NCBI RefSeq assembly: GCF_016598475.1
Contig: NZ_JAEMUX010000011.1
Location: 62,001-126,000 of the forward strand
Source: Streptomyces adelaidensis
GTDB lineage: Bacteria > Actinomycetota > Actinomycetes > Streptomycetales > Streptomycetaceae
DNA length: 64,000 bases
Reading direction: 5' to 3'
The notes beneath the pieces were generated by a model. That model was not told the origin of the DNA, did not search any database, and worked only from the letters and a program-made list of their open reading frames with translations. Positions 25,197 through 33,080 of this stretch are shown here, in pieces. Numbering within the stretch: position 1 is the stretch's first letter; every line of letters begins with the position of its first letter. A program made the position numbers and the translations under genes.

Positions 25197-26294
25197 ATGA
25201 CGGCTCCACGTATGCGTACGTTCATCAGCGCACTGGTCCTCGTCCTACTGGCCGTGTGCGTGACGGTCCTGCCGCCCGGACCGGCGGCCGCCGACAACTC
25301 CCGGACCGGCCGGCCGGACGCCCTGCCCGGCCCCTTCACCTGGTCCTCGACCGGCCCGCTGATCTCCCCGAAACCGGACGCCACGCACCCGATCGTCTCG
25401 GTCAAGGACCCGACCGTGTTCCGGTACCGGAACCGGTGGCACGTCTACGCCACCACCGCCGACACCACGGGCGCGTGGAGCCTGGCGCACACCGGCTTCG
25501 CCGACTGGGCCTCCGCCCCGGCCGCGCCCCAGACGTTCCTCGACGACAACCCGGACATCGGCGACCGCTACGCCGCCGCGCCCCAGGTCTTCTACTTCGC
25601 GCCCCGCAAGCTCTGGTACATGGTCTTCCAGACCGGACCGCCCGTGTACTCCATCACCACCGACCCCGGCGATCCGGGCAGTTGGAGCGAACCGAAGCCC
25701 TTCTTCGACGCCGAGCCGCCCGTCCTGACCGAGAACAAGGGCAGCGGCGGCTGGCTGGACTTCTGGACGGTCTGCGACCCGACCGACTGCTCCCTCTTCT
25801 TCTCCGACGGCAACGGCCACATGTACCGCTCCCGCACCACGGTCGGTGAGTTCCCGAGCGGCTTCCGGGACACGACGATCGTGCTCTCCGAGCCCAACCG
25901 CTTCGACCTCTTCGAGGCGAGCAACGTCTACCGGATCGGCGACAGCGGCACGTACCTGATGCTCGTCGAGGCGCTCGCCACGAAGTCCGACTGGCGACGC
26001 TACTTCCGCGCCTGGACGGCCGACAGCCTGGACGGTACGTGGACGCCGCTGGCGGAGACCGAGGCCAACGCCTTCATCCGCTCGAACAACGTGACCTTCG
26101 CGGCCGGACAACCCGCCCGGACCGTGGACTTCAGCCACGGCGACCTGATCCGCGACGGAGTCGACCAGACCCAGACCATCGACCCCTGCCGACTGCGGTT
26201 CCTCTACCAGGGAATCGACCCCGCCGCGAGCGGCGACTACTCCCAACTCCCCTGGCGGCTGGGCCTGCTCAGCCGGACCGGCTCCTCCTGCTGA
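25197..26294 (+). CDS. secreted GH62 alpha-L-arabinofuranosidase
   Basis: 365 residues from ATG 25197 with GAGGGG upstream; the longer open frame from 25032 crosses the operator. A signal peptide (about 1-32, ending GPAAA) is followed by a full GH62 five-bladed propeller: FTWSSTGPLISPKPDATHPI, the catalytic-base region SVKDPTVFRYRNRWHVYATT, then YRSRTTVGEFPSGF and LFEASNVYRIG with the acid Glu, and TDSLDGTW-like AWTADSLDGTWTPLA. It removes arabinose side chains from arabinoxylan. There is no carbohydrate-binding module. An esterase gene with a CBM2 follows after 25 bases, probably co-transcribed. Confidence 0.92.
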   Translation: MTAPRMRTFISALVLVLLAVCVTVLPPGPAAADNSRTGRPDALPGPFTWSSTGPLISPKPDATHPIVSVKDPTVFRYRNRWHVYATTADTTGAWSLAHTGFADWASAPAAPQTFLDDNPDIGDRYAAAPQVFYFAPRKLWYMVFQTGPPVYSITTDPGDPGSWSEPKPFFDAEPPVLTENKGSGGWLDFWTVCDPTDCSLFFSDGNGHMYRSRTTVGEFPSGFRDTTIVLSEPNRFDLFEASNVYRIGDSGTYLMLVEALATKSDWRRYFRAWTADSLDGTWTPLAETEANAFIRSNNVTFAAGQPARTVDFSHGDLIRDGVDQTQTIDPCRLRFLYQGIDPAASGDYSQLPWRLGLLSRTGSSC

Positions 26295-26319
26295 ACCCGT
26301 CACAGGAAGGCACAACGAC

Positions 26320-27711
26320 GTGACCCTCACCCCCCACGACCGCGCGCGCAGACCGCTGCGCTCGGTACTCGTCGCACTGCTGGGAGCGCTGGTGCCGCTG
26401 CTCGCGGCCACGTTCCTGGCCGCGCCCACGGCCTCGGCGGCACCGGCCATGCCCGCGGCGAAGGCCGAGGCCGCGGTGAGGACCGAGGCCGCGGTGAGGA
26501 CCGAGGCCGCGGTGAGGACCGAGGCCGCCCCCTTGGCCGCGCTCACCGAGATCACCGGCTTCGGCCAGAACCCCAGCAACCTGCAGATGTACCTGTACGT
26601 GCCGGAGAGCGTCACCGCGAACCCGGCGATCGTGGTGGCCGTGCACTACTGCACCGGCTCAGGCCCGGCGATGTACAACGGCACCGAATACGCCTCGCTG
26701 GCGGACACATACGGGTTCATCGTCGTGTACCCGTCCGTCACCCGCAGCAGCAAGTGCTTCGACGTCGCCTCCCCGCAGGCCCTGACCCGCGGCGGCGGCA
26801 GCGACCCCGTGGGCATCAAGTCCATGGTCGACTGGACCGTCCGCACCTACGACGCCGACACCGACCGCGTCTTCGCCACCGGCATTTCCTCCGGCGCGAT
26901 GATGACCAACGTCCTGCTCGGCGACTACCCCGACGTGTTCGCCGCGGGCGCCGCCTTCGCGGGCGTGCCCTTCGCCTGCTTCGCCACCACCAACGGCTCC
27001 GAGTGGAACAGCGACTGCGCGAACGGCACCATCTCCCGTACCCCGCAGGCCTGGGGCGACCTGGTCCGCGGTGCCTACCCCGGCTACACCGGACCCCGGC
27101 CGCGCATGCAGCTGTGGCACGGCACCGAGGACGACGTCCTGCGCTACCCCAACTTCGGCGAGGAGATCAAGCAGTGGACCAACGTGCACGGTGTCAGCCA
27201 GACACCGGCCGCCACCGACTCGCCCCAGTCCGGCTGGACCCGCACCCGCTACGGCGGCACCGGTGAGCGCGCCCCCGTCGAGGCCATCAGCCTCCAGGGC
27301 ACCGGCCACAACGTGTACGCCTGGGGCATGGGGGAGCGCGTCCTCACCTTCTTCGGCCTCAACGGCTCCGGCCCCGCACCCCAACCCCCGGCCGGCCCCT
27401 GCAAGGTGGCCGTCACCACCAACGCCTGGAACACCGGACTGACCGCCTCCGTGACCATCACCAACACCGGGACGACGGCGGTCAACGGCTGGAAACTGGG
27501 CTTCACCCTGCCCGCCGGACAGGCCGTCACCGGTGGCTGGGGCGCCACCTACAGCCCGGCGAGCGGCGCCGTGACCGCGACCAACGTCACGTACAACGCC
27601 GCGATCGCGCCCGGCGCGAGCGTCAGCGTCGGCTACCAGGCGAACCACACCGGCAACAGCGCCGCACCCACGGCGTACACCCTCAACGGGACGGCCTGTA
27701 CGACCGCTTGA
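26320..27711 (+). CDS. secreted CE1-type esterase (acetylxylan/feruloyl or PHB-depolymerase-like) with CBM2
   Basis: 463 residues from GTG 26320 with AGGAAGG nine bases upstream. Order: a signal peptide (about 1-41); a short repeat linker AVRTEA x3; an alpha/beta-hydrolase of the PHB-depolymerase/CE1 family (about 75-345) with nucleophile elbow GISSGAM, LWHGTEDD (Asp) and GTGHNVYAWG (His); a Pro linker; and a CBM2 (about 365-463) with the exposed Trp residues in NAWNTG, NGWKLG and GGWGAT and terminal Cys pair. It would de-esterify xylan while bound to cellulose or xylan. It lies 25 bases after GH62. Confidence 0.9.
   Translation: MTLTPHDRARRPLRSVLVALLGALVPLLAATFLAAPTASAAPAMPAAKAEAAVRTEAAVRTEAAVRTEAAPLAALTEITGFGQNPSNLQMYLYVPESVTANPAIVVAVHYCTGSGPAMYNGTEYASLADTYGFIVVYPSVTRSSKCFDVASPQALTRGGGSDPVGIKSMVDWTVRTYDADTDRVFATGISSGAMMTNVLLGDYPDVFAAGAAFAGVPFACFATTNGSEWNSDCANGTISRTPQAWGDLVRGAYPGYTGPRPRMQLWHGTEDDVLRYPNFGEEIKQWTNVHGVSQTPAATDSPQSGWTRTRYGGTGERAPVEAISLQGTGHNVYAWGMGERVLTFFGLNGSGPAPQPPAGPCKVAVTTNAWNTGLTASVTITNTGTTAVNGWKLGFTLPAGQAVTGGWGATYSPASGAVTATNVTYNAAIAPGASVSVGYQANHTGNSAAPTAYTLNGTACTTA
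26467..26528 (+). repeat. 18-bp tandem repeat in the esterase linker
   Basis: GAGGCCGCGGTGAGGACC is present three times without change (26467, 26485, 26503) with a partial fourth unit from 26521. It encodes three EAAVRT units between the signal peptide and the catalytic domain. Identical units suggest recent slippage. Confidence 0.9.
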
Positions 27712-27895
27712 CGCGTCCTGACCGGCCCTCCGGGCGTGCGCGCCGACCGGGGCGCACGCCCGGAGATCGCGGCGTGCCCGGCCATGGCGCACGCCCGGCA
27801 TCGTGCGCGCCCGGCCACCGTTTGCGCGCTGTCCGGAGCTCGGCCCGACTCATCCCGGCCCGCCTTCACCCGAATTCCGCAGAAAGGCACCGCCC

Positions 27896-28546
27896 TTGCG
27901 ACCGCTCAGAAGCCGGCAGCCCGCCAAGACGTCGAGCGGAGTGCCGCTCGCCACCCTGATCGCCACCTGTGTGCTCGCCCTGGCCCTCGTGGTGGCATCG
28001 TCCGCCGTGATGGCCCTGGTCAGGAGCCCGCAGCGGCCGGCCGGTGCCGGTGCCGACGCCGGGGATCGCGACGCGACGACCTCCACCCGGCACTGGGTGA
28101 ACACCTGGTCCGCGATGCCCCAGCTCACCGAGCCATCGAACATGCCGCCCGCGCCGTTCACCGGGGACCGGGCCGTGCTCGTGGACACCACCCTGCGGCA
28201 GACCGTGCGGGTCACCACCGGCGGCGAGCACGTCCGGCTGCGCTTCTCCAACGCCTTCGGCGATACCGCGCTGCCGCTGACCGCCGTGACCGTGGCGCTT
28301 CCGCTGGGCGGCCAGGCGGGGGCCGGCGCGATCGAACCCGGCACCTCCCGGACGGTCACCTTCGGCGGCCGGGAGTCCACGACCGTGCCGGTCGGCGCCC
28401 TCGACTTCGACCGCGCGGTCCGCGACCCCGAGAACCCCGGCCGACTCCTCCCGACCCTCCACGACGGAGACTGGCTGCACCTCAACCCGGAGGGCTACCG
28501 CACCCTGGCCGCCACGGTTCCGCCGCGCCTGCTCCAGCGGGGCTGA
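27896..28546 (+). pseudogene. SGNH/GDSL hydrolase with the central catalytic part deleted
   Basis: A 216-codon open frame from TTG 27896 (AGAAAGG eight bases upstream). The N terminus is a signal anchor, followed by the usual start of secreted Streptomyces SGNH hydrolases (HWVNTWSAMPQLTEPSNMPP, LRQTVRVTTGGEHVRLRFSN, SRTVTFGGRESTTVPVGA). It then jumps directly to the family C terminus LDFDRAVRDPENPGRLLPTL and GDWLHLNPEGYRTLA. About 200 residues are missing near 28397, including the GDSL nucleophile block and the oxyanion Gly/Asn; the catalytic D-x2-H remains. The frame is kept, so a protein could be made, but it cannot be a normal hydrolase. Confidence 0.75.
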
Positions 28547-28569
28547 GCGGGGCCGCTCCCGGGGAGGGG

Positions 28570-29952
28570 CTAGACGGCCTCTTCCCGGGGCTTCGCGACG
28601 CCGCCGCCCGTCTCGGCGGCTCCCGCTCCCGCACCCGCACCCGCTTTCGCTTTCGCCGGAAGGTGGTTGAACAGCAGGTTCAGCACGATCGCCGTCAGGC
28701 AGCCCGCGCTGATGCCGCTGTTCATCACCGTCTGGAACCAGTCCGGGAACTTCGCGTAGACCGTCGGCACCCCGGCCGGCAGCATGCCCACGGCCACCGA
28801 GACGGCCACGATCGTCAGGTTGTCGTTGCCCTTGAACTCGACCCGGGTCAGTGTGCGCAGACCGCTCGCGGCGACCGTACCGAACATCACCAGCCCCGCG
28901 CCGCCGAGCACCGGCGCCGGTATGGCCGCGACCACCGCGCCCAGCTTGGGCAGCAGACCGAGCAGTACGAGGATCCCGCCCGCCGCCGCGACGACCCAGC
29001 GGCTGCGCACCCGGGTCATGCCGACCAGGCCGACGTTCTGCGCGTACGCCGTATAGGGGAAGGTGTTGAAGACACCGCCGAGCACGGTGGAGAAGCCGTC
29101 GGCCCGCAGTCCGTCGGCGAGCGAACGCGGCTCGATCCCGCGGTCGGTCATCTCGCCGACCGCGATGAGGTCACCGGTCGTCTCGGTCATGGTTACCAGC
29201 GCCACGATCAACATGGAGACGATCGCCGACACATGGAAGGTCGGCGCCCCGAAGTGGAACGGCGTGCTGATGCCCAGCCAGTCCGCGTCCCGCACACCGC
29301 CGAAGTCCGTGAACCCGAACGGCACGGCGACCACGAGCCCCACGACGATGCCGATCAGCACCGCGATCCGACTCAGGAACACAGGGGCGAACCGCTGCAC
29401 ACCCAACACGACGACCAGGACGAACGCCGCGAGCGCCACGTTCTTCGGCGCACCGAAGTCCGGCGCGCCCACCCCGCCGGCGGCCCAGTTGCCGGCCACC
29501 GGCAGCAGGGAGAGCCCGATGATCAGGATGACCGTGCCGGTGACGAGCGGCGGGAAGAAGCGGAGGAGCCTGCCGAAGACCGGCGCCAGCAGCATGATCG
29601 CCAGGCCCGCCACGATGACCGAGCCGTAGATCGCGGGGAGTCCGCCGCCCTCCGTCCCGATCAGCACCATCGGCGAGACGGCCGCGAACGTACAGCCCTG
29701 CATGATCGGCAGCCGTACACCGAACCGCCACACGCCGACACACTGGATCAGCGTCGCGATGCCGCACACGAGGAGATCCGCGGTGATGAGGTAGGCGAGG
29801 TCGGCGGGCGGGAGGCCCATCGCCCCGCCCACGATCAGGGGGACGGCGACCGCGCCCGCGTACATCGCGAGGACGTGTTGGAGGCCGAAGGCGGCGAGGT
29901 GGCGGACGGGGGGTACCTCGTCCACGGGGTGGACGAGGGCGGGGCTGGTCAC
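28570..29952 (-). CDS. NCS2-family nucleobase permease (uracil/xanthine)
   Basis: 460 residues from GTG 29952 with TGGAG upstream; the frame to 30129 is not membrane-like. About 12 to 14 hydrophobic helices are visible. NCS2 landmarks: LAAFGLQHVLAMYAGAVAVPLI near the N terminus, the QGCTFAAVSPM region in TM3, TMTETTGDLIAVGE in TM8 (substrate-coordinating Glu), and NTFPYTAYAQNVGLVGMT in the TM10 region. It would import uracil, xanthine or uric acid with protons. The tail is rich in Ala/Gly/Lys. Purine versus pyrimidine specificity cannot be decided here. It may share a transcript with the reductase gene upstream. Confidence 0.9.
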   Translation of the reverse strand: MTSPALVHPVDEVPPVRHLAAFGLQHVLAMYAGAVAVPLIVGGAMGLPPADLAYLITADLLVCGIATLIQCVGVWRFGVRLPIMQGCTFAAVSPMVLIGTEGGGLPAIYGSVIVAGLAIMLLAPVFGRLLRFFPPLVTGTVILIIGLSLLPVAGNWAAGGVGAPDFGAPKNVALAAFVLVVVLGVQRFAPVFLSRIAVLIGIVVGLVVAVPFGFTDFGGVRDADWLGISTPFHFGAPTFHVSAIVSMLIVALVTMTETTGDLIAVGEMTDRGIEPRSLADGLRADGFSTVLGGVFNTFPYTAYAQNVGLVGMTRVRSRWVVAAAGGILVLLGLLPKLGAVVAAIPAPVLGGAGLVMFGTVAASGLRTLTRVEFKGNDNLTIVAVSVAVGMLPAGVPTVYAKFPDWFQTVMNSGISAGCLTAIVLNLLFNHLPAKAKAGAGAGAGAAETGGGVAKPREEAV

Positions 29953-30082
29953 GGGCGGGCTCCAGGGTGGCTGGGCAGGATGCGGGGACGTGTGGGGCCG
30001 TCGTGGAGATTGAACAGTTTGTTGATTTCGGGGGCGTTGCCGGTTTGTGTTCCGACCGCGGGTGAGCGGGGGCTGATCGCGC

Positions 30083-30106
30083 GGTTCCCCGCGCCCCTTA
30101 CAGGGC
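30083..30106. repeat. 24-bp Streptomyces-type repeat, copy 1, at the 3' end of the reductase gene
   Basis: GGTTCCCCGCGCCCCTTACA continues to GGGC; 22 of 24 bases match the copy at 42741-42764. GCGCCC/GGGCGC form a hairpin. The repeat supplies the reductase stop codon (TAA, complement of 30098-30100) and its last residues. Confidence 0.75.
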
Positions 30107-31444
30107 GCTGCCCCTGTCGGCGGCAGCAAGAAGTGACTGCCAGTCGGGGAGTTTCACCACACCCCTGCCCAGGGAGGCGCCCAATGCCGCCTCCGCCCGC
30201 TCGATCGCCTGCCAACCCGCCCACTCCACCGGCGCACAACCCTCCGCCCCGAGCGCCGCCAGCGGGTCGTCCGGGACGTTCCGGTGTACGAGGTCGGGGG
30301 CGTCCGCGAGCAGCGAGGTCGCCGTTTCCTTGGCGCAGGGGCGGTTGGTACCGATCACCCCGGTCGGGCCCCGTTTGATCCACCCGGCCACGTACTCGCC
30401 CGGCGCCGGCACACCGCCTCGCACCACACGTCCGCCCACATGCGGGACCGTGCCGTGTTCCGGGTCGAAGGGGAGGCCGTCGAGGGGCACGCCGCGGTAG
30501 CCGACCGAGCGGAGCACCAGCTGGGCCTCGATCTCCTCGTAGCGGCCGGTGCCGGTCAGGCCGCCGTGGCCGTCCGGTGCCGTGCGTTCCAGGCGGACGC
30601 CGCAGACACGGTCGCCGTCGGCGAGGAGTTCGACGGGGCGGAGGAAGAAGCGCAGCCGGAGGTGGTGCCGGCCGCCCGACGACGGTGCGGTGGCCCAGCC
30701 GCGCAGGACCTCGACGTTGCGGCGCCGGGCGGCGGGCAGGGCGGACGGGTCGACGTAGTCGGGGTCCAGCTCCAGCTCCGCCGGGTTGACGGTGACCCGG
30801 GTGTCCGGCAGCGTGCTCAGCTCGCGCAGCTCCTTGGTGGTGAAGCGGGCCTGGGAGGGGCCGCGGCGGCCCACCATGTGGACCCGGGCGACCTCGCTGG
30901 CGGCGAGTGAACCGAGGGCGGCCTCGGGCATGTCGGTGGGGCTCAGCTCGGCCGCGCCGCGGGCGAGCATCCGGGTGACGTCCACCGCGACGTTCCCGAC
31001 GCCGATGACGACGGCGGCCCGCGCGCCGCGAACGAACCCGTCGGCGACGACGTCCGGGTGCGCGCTGTACCAGGAGACGAACTCGGTCGCCGACCAGCTG
31101 CCGCGCAGGTCCTCGCCCGGAATGCCGAGCCGGCGGTCGGCGGCGGCGCCCACGCAGTACACCACCGCGTGGTACAGCTCCCGCAGCCGGGCGGCCGGCA
31201 CGCCGCCCGGACCCACCTGGACGCCGCCGAGGAACCGCACCCGCTCGTGCTCCAGCACGGTACGCAGACTGTTCTGCAGCGACTTGATCTTCTCGTGGTC
31301 CGGCGCCACTCCGTAGCGCACCAGACCGTACGGGCACGGCAGCCGGTCCAGGACGTCGACGAGCACCGCTGGATCCTGCTGGACGAGGCTCTGGGCGGTG
31401 TAGCACCCGCTCGGCCCGGAACCTACGACGGCGACACGCAGCAC
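30098..31444 (-). CDS. FprA-like FAD-dependent ferredoxin-NADP+ reductase
   Basis: 448 residues from GTG 31444 with AAGGAG eight bases upstream. Landmarks: FAD Rossmann motif VAVVGSGPSGCYTAQSL at the N terminus, LPCPYGLVRYGVAPDH, NADP-binding GVGNVAVDVTRML, HMVGRRGPSQARFTTKELREL, and the C-terminal GWIKRGPTGVIGTNR. This is the adrenodoxin-reductase/FprA type that passes electrons from NADPH to ferredoxin in the cytosol, for instance for cytochromes P450. No ferredoxin or P450 gene adjoins it. The last few residues come from a short palindromic repeat. The family is secure; the partner is unknown. Confidence 0.9.
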   Translation of the reverse strand: MLRVAVVGSGPSGCYTAQSLVQQDPAVLVDVLDRLPCPYGLVRYGVAPDHEKIKSLQNSLRTVLEHERVRFLGGVQVGPGGVPAARLRELYHAVVYCVGAAADRRLGIPGEDLRGSWSATEFVSWYSAHPDVVADGFVRGARAAVVIGVGNVAVDVTRMLARGAAELSPTDMPEAALGSLAASEVARVHMVGRRGPSQARFTTKELRELSTLPDTRVTVNPAELELDPDYVDPSALPAARRRNVEVLRGWATAPSSGGRHHLRLRFFLRPVELLADGDRVCGVRLERTAPDGHGGLTGTGRYEEIEAQLVLRSVGYRGVPLDGLPFDPEHGTVPHVGGRVVRGGVPAPGEYVAGWIKRGPTGVIGTNRPCAKETATSLLADAPDLVHRNVPDDPLAALGAEGCAPVEWAGWQAIERAEAALGASLGRGVVKLPDWQSLLAAADRGSAL

Positions 31445-31637
31445 GGCGGGACTCCTTACCCGAGGAGATCGCTGTTGTCTCAAGGATCGCACCATGGGGC
31501 GTGACAGGGGAGGGGCACGGAAGGGGGGAGGGGCGCGGCAGTGGGGACGGGGGCCTTGCTGCGCCGTCGGGGTGCCGTGCGCGCGGGGCATGCGTGGCTG
31601 CCCGCAATGAATGTGATCATGCGCTTACGTTGCGTAG

Positions 31638-32168
31638 GTGCTGGAAGCATCCTTTCTCAATCTCGCTGATCGCCACTGGCAGGACGGCACGGTGTCCGTG
31701 CGGCCCGCGTGGGAGGTGCGGGAGCACGACGGCGCCACGGCCTGGTTCAACGCCCGGCTGGACTTCCCGGACGGTGCCCATGTCGAGGTGCTCGCCGTGG
31801 TCTGCGAGGGGCGGCTGTCCCTGGAGGACGTCCGGGCCCAGCCACCGCTGTCCCTGGACGATCTGGCGGAGCTCGCGGACTGGATCGAGGGTCCGCTCTT
31901 CGAGGCGTGCGGCACCGCGCCCGAGCCCGACGACGAATGGTCGTACGAGTCCTCGCACGGGCCCGGCCGCCGGGCCAGGCCCCCGTGGCCGCGCGGGGTG
32001 GAGGGGCGGCGGCTGGTGGCCGAGGAGTACCTCGCGGCGCAGCGGGCGGGCTACGACCCGGTGCTCGCGGTGATGTGCGTGACCGGGCACAGCCGCCGCA
32101 AGTCGCTCAGGCTGATCGCCGGGGCGCGTGACGAGGGCCTGCTGGCGCCCCGCCACGCCCGACGCTGA
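31638..32168 (+). CDS. DUF6214 family protein
   Basis: 176 residues, soluble. The pattern RPAWEVREHDGATAWFNARL, LSLDDLAELADWIEGPLFEAC, then PPWPRGVEGRRLVAEEYLAAQ and SRRKSLRLIAGARDEGLL is a conserved Streptomyces protein family that I recognise as DUF6214; its function is unknown. The C terminus reads like a small helical DNA- or RNA-associated segment, but no motif proves this. The GTG start at 31638 has no clear ribosome site, and a -10-like TACGTT ends 7 bases before it, so the mRNA may be leaderless. Confidence 0.72.
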   Translation: MLEASFLNLADRHWQDGTVSVRPAWEVREHDGATAWFNARLDFPDGAHVEVLAVVCEGRLSLEDVRAQPPLSLDDLAELADWIEGPLFEACGTAPEPDDEWSYESSHGPGRRARPPWPRGVEGRRLVAEEYLAAQRAGYDPVLAVMCVTGHSRRKSLRLIAGARDEGLLAPRHARR

Positions 32169-32221
32169 GCCCGGCGTCGGTGGCCCGTGGCCCCGGGGGC
32201 ATCTCAGCCCCTCAGCTACGG

Positions 32222-32887
32222 TCACCCCGTCAGATCGCGCATCCGGCTGATCTCGGTCGCCTGCTGGGCGATGACGTCGTCGGCCATCTCCTCGACGAGG
32301 ATGTTGTTGCCCTGTGCCTTCACGTCCGTGGCCATCGTGATGGCCCCCTCGTGATGGGTGATCATCAGCGTCAGGAAGAGGTCGTCGAACTTCTTCCCCC
32401 GGAGCGCGCCGAGTTCCTTGAGCTGTGCCGAGGTCGCCATGCCCGGCATCGTCTCGTGGTCGTGCGAAGTGTCCTGCTTGTCACCGTCGTTGGTCTTGAG
32501 CCAGCCCTCCATGGCCGCGATCTCCGGCTTCTGTGCGGCCGCGATGCGCTCCGCGATCCGCTTCACCTGGGTCGACTTCGCGCGCTCGGGGGCGAGTTCC
32601 GTCATCTCCAGGGCCTGGGTGTGGTGCTCGATCATCATGCGCGTGTAGTCGAAGTCCGCCGAATTCGGCGAGTCGTCCTCGGCGCGCTGCTTCTCGACGT
32701 CTTCCGGAGAGAGGGTTCGAGCCGCCTCACCGGGTTTCCCGGGGGCGATCACCGCGGGGCCGCTCACCTTGGCGGAGCCGCCGTCGGGATTCACGTCCGC
32801 CCCTGAGTCGCAGCCCGCGAGCAGGAGCAGAACGGCCGTCAGCGAGCCCGTGACCAGCGACGCGCGAGTGGTGCGGCGAACGAGCAC
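32222..32887 (-). CDS. DUF305 lipoprotein (ferritin-like, possible metal handling)
   Basis: 221 residues from GTG 32887, with AGGAGG five bases upstream; the open frame to 32950 is not preferred. A lipobox LLAGC follows a hydrophobic segment, so the protein is anchored outside the membrane. Two DUF305 units are visible, each with a His pair: YTRMMIEHHTQALEMTELA and LTLMITHHEGAITMATDV, plus KPEIAAMEGWL. DUF305 proteins are four-helix bundles often linked to copper or other metals. It is divergent from an LVIVD-repeat secreted protein with which it probably shares the 193-base promoter region. Confidence 0.85.
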   Translation of the reverse strand: MLVRRTTRASLVTGSLTAVLLLLAGCDSGADVNPDGGSAKVSGPAVIAPGKPGEAARTLSPEDVEKQRAEDDSPNSADFDYTRMMIEHHTQALEMTELAPERAKSTQVKRIAERIAAAQKPEIAAMEGWLKTNDGDKQDTSHDHETMPGMATSAQLKELGALRGKKFDDLFLTLMITHHEGAITMATDVKAQGNNILVEEMADDVIAQQATEISRMRDLTG

Positions 32888-33002
32888 AGTGACCTCCTGG
32901 GCACAGGAACGGGCGTACACCTCGTGAGTGTTGACGAACGTTCCTAACACGCTTTCGCGCGGCGGTGATCAAATTTGTTCGTTACAACTAGATTGCCGTC
33001 TG

Positions 33003-33030
33003 TTGATCTGTGCATGATGAAGACGATACT
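33003..33030 (+). promoter_or_regulatory. candidate promoter of the LVIVD gene
   Basis: TTGATC at 33003-33008 and GATACT at 33025-33030 are separated by 16 bases and lie 51 bases before the GTG start. The spacing and hexamers fit a housekeeping-type promoter. Confidence 0.4.
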
Positions 33031-33080
33031 TCGGAGGTGCCTGAACCGTTCAACTGCGAACGGCTACACGGGAGGACACA

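Noticed and set aside
26467..26528. Short regular repeats that might suggest a CRISPR array
   Set aside because: Units are 18 bp, contiguous, without spacers, and encode a protein linker. No cas genes are present.
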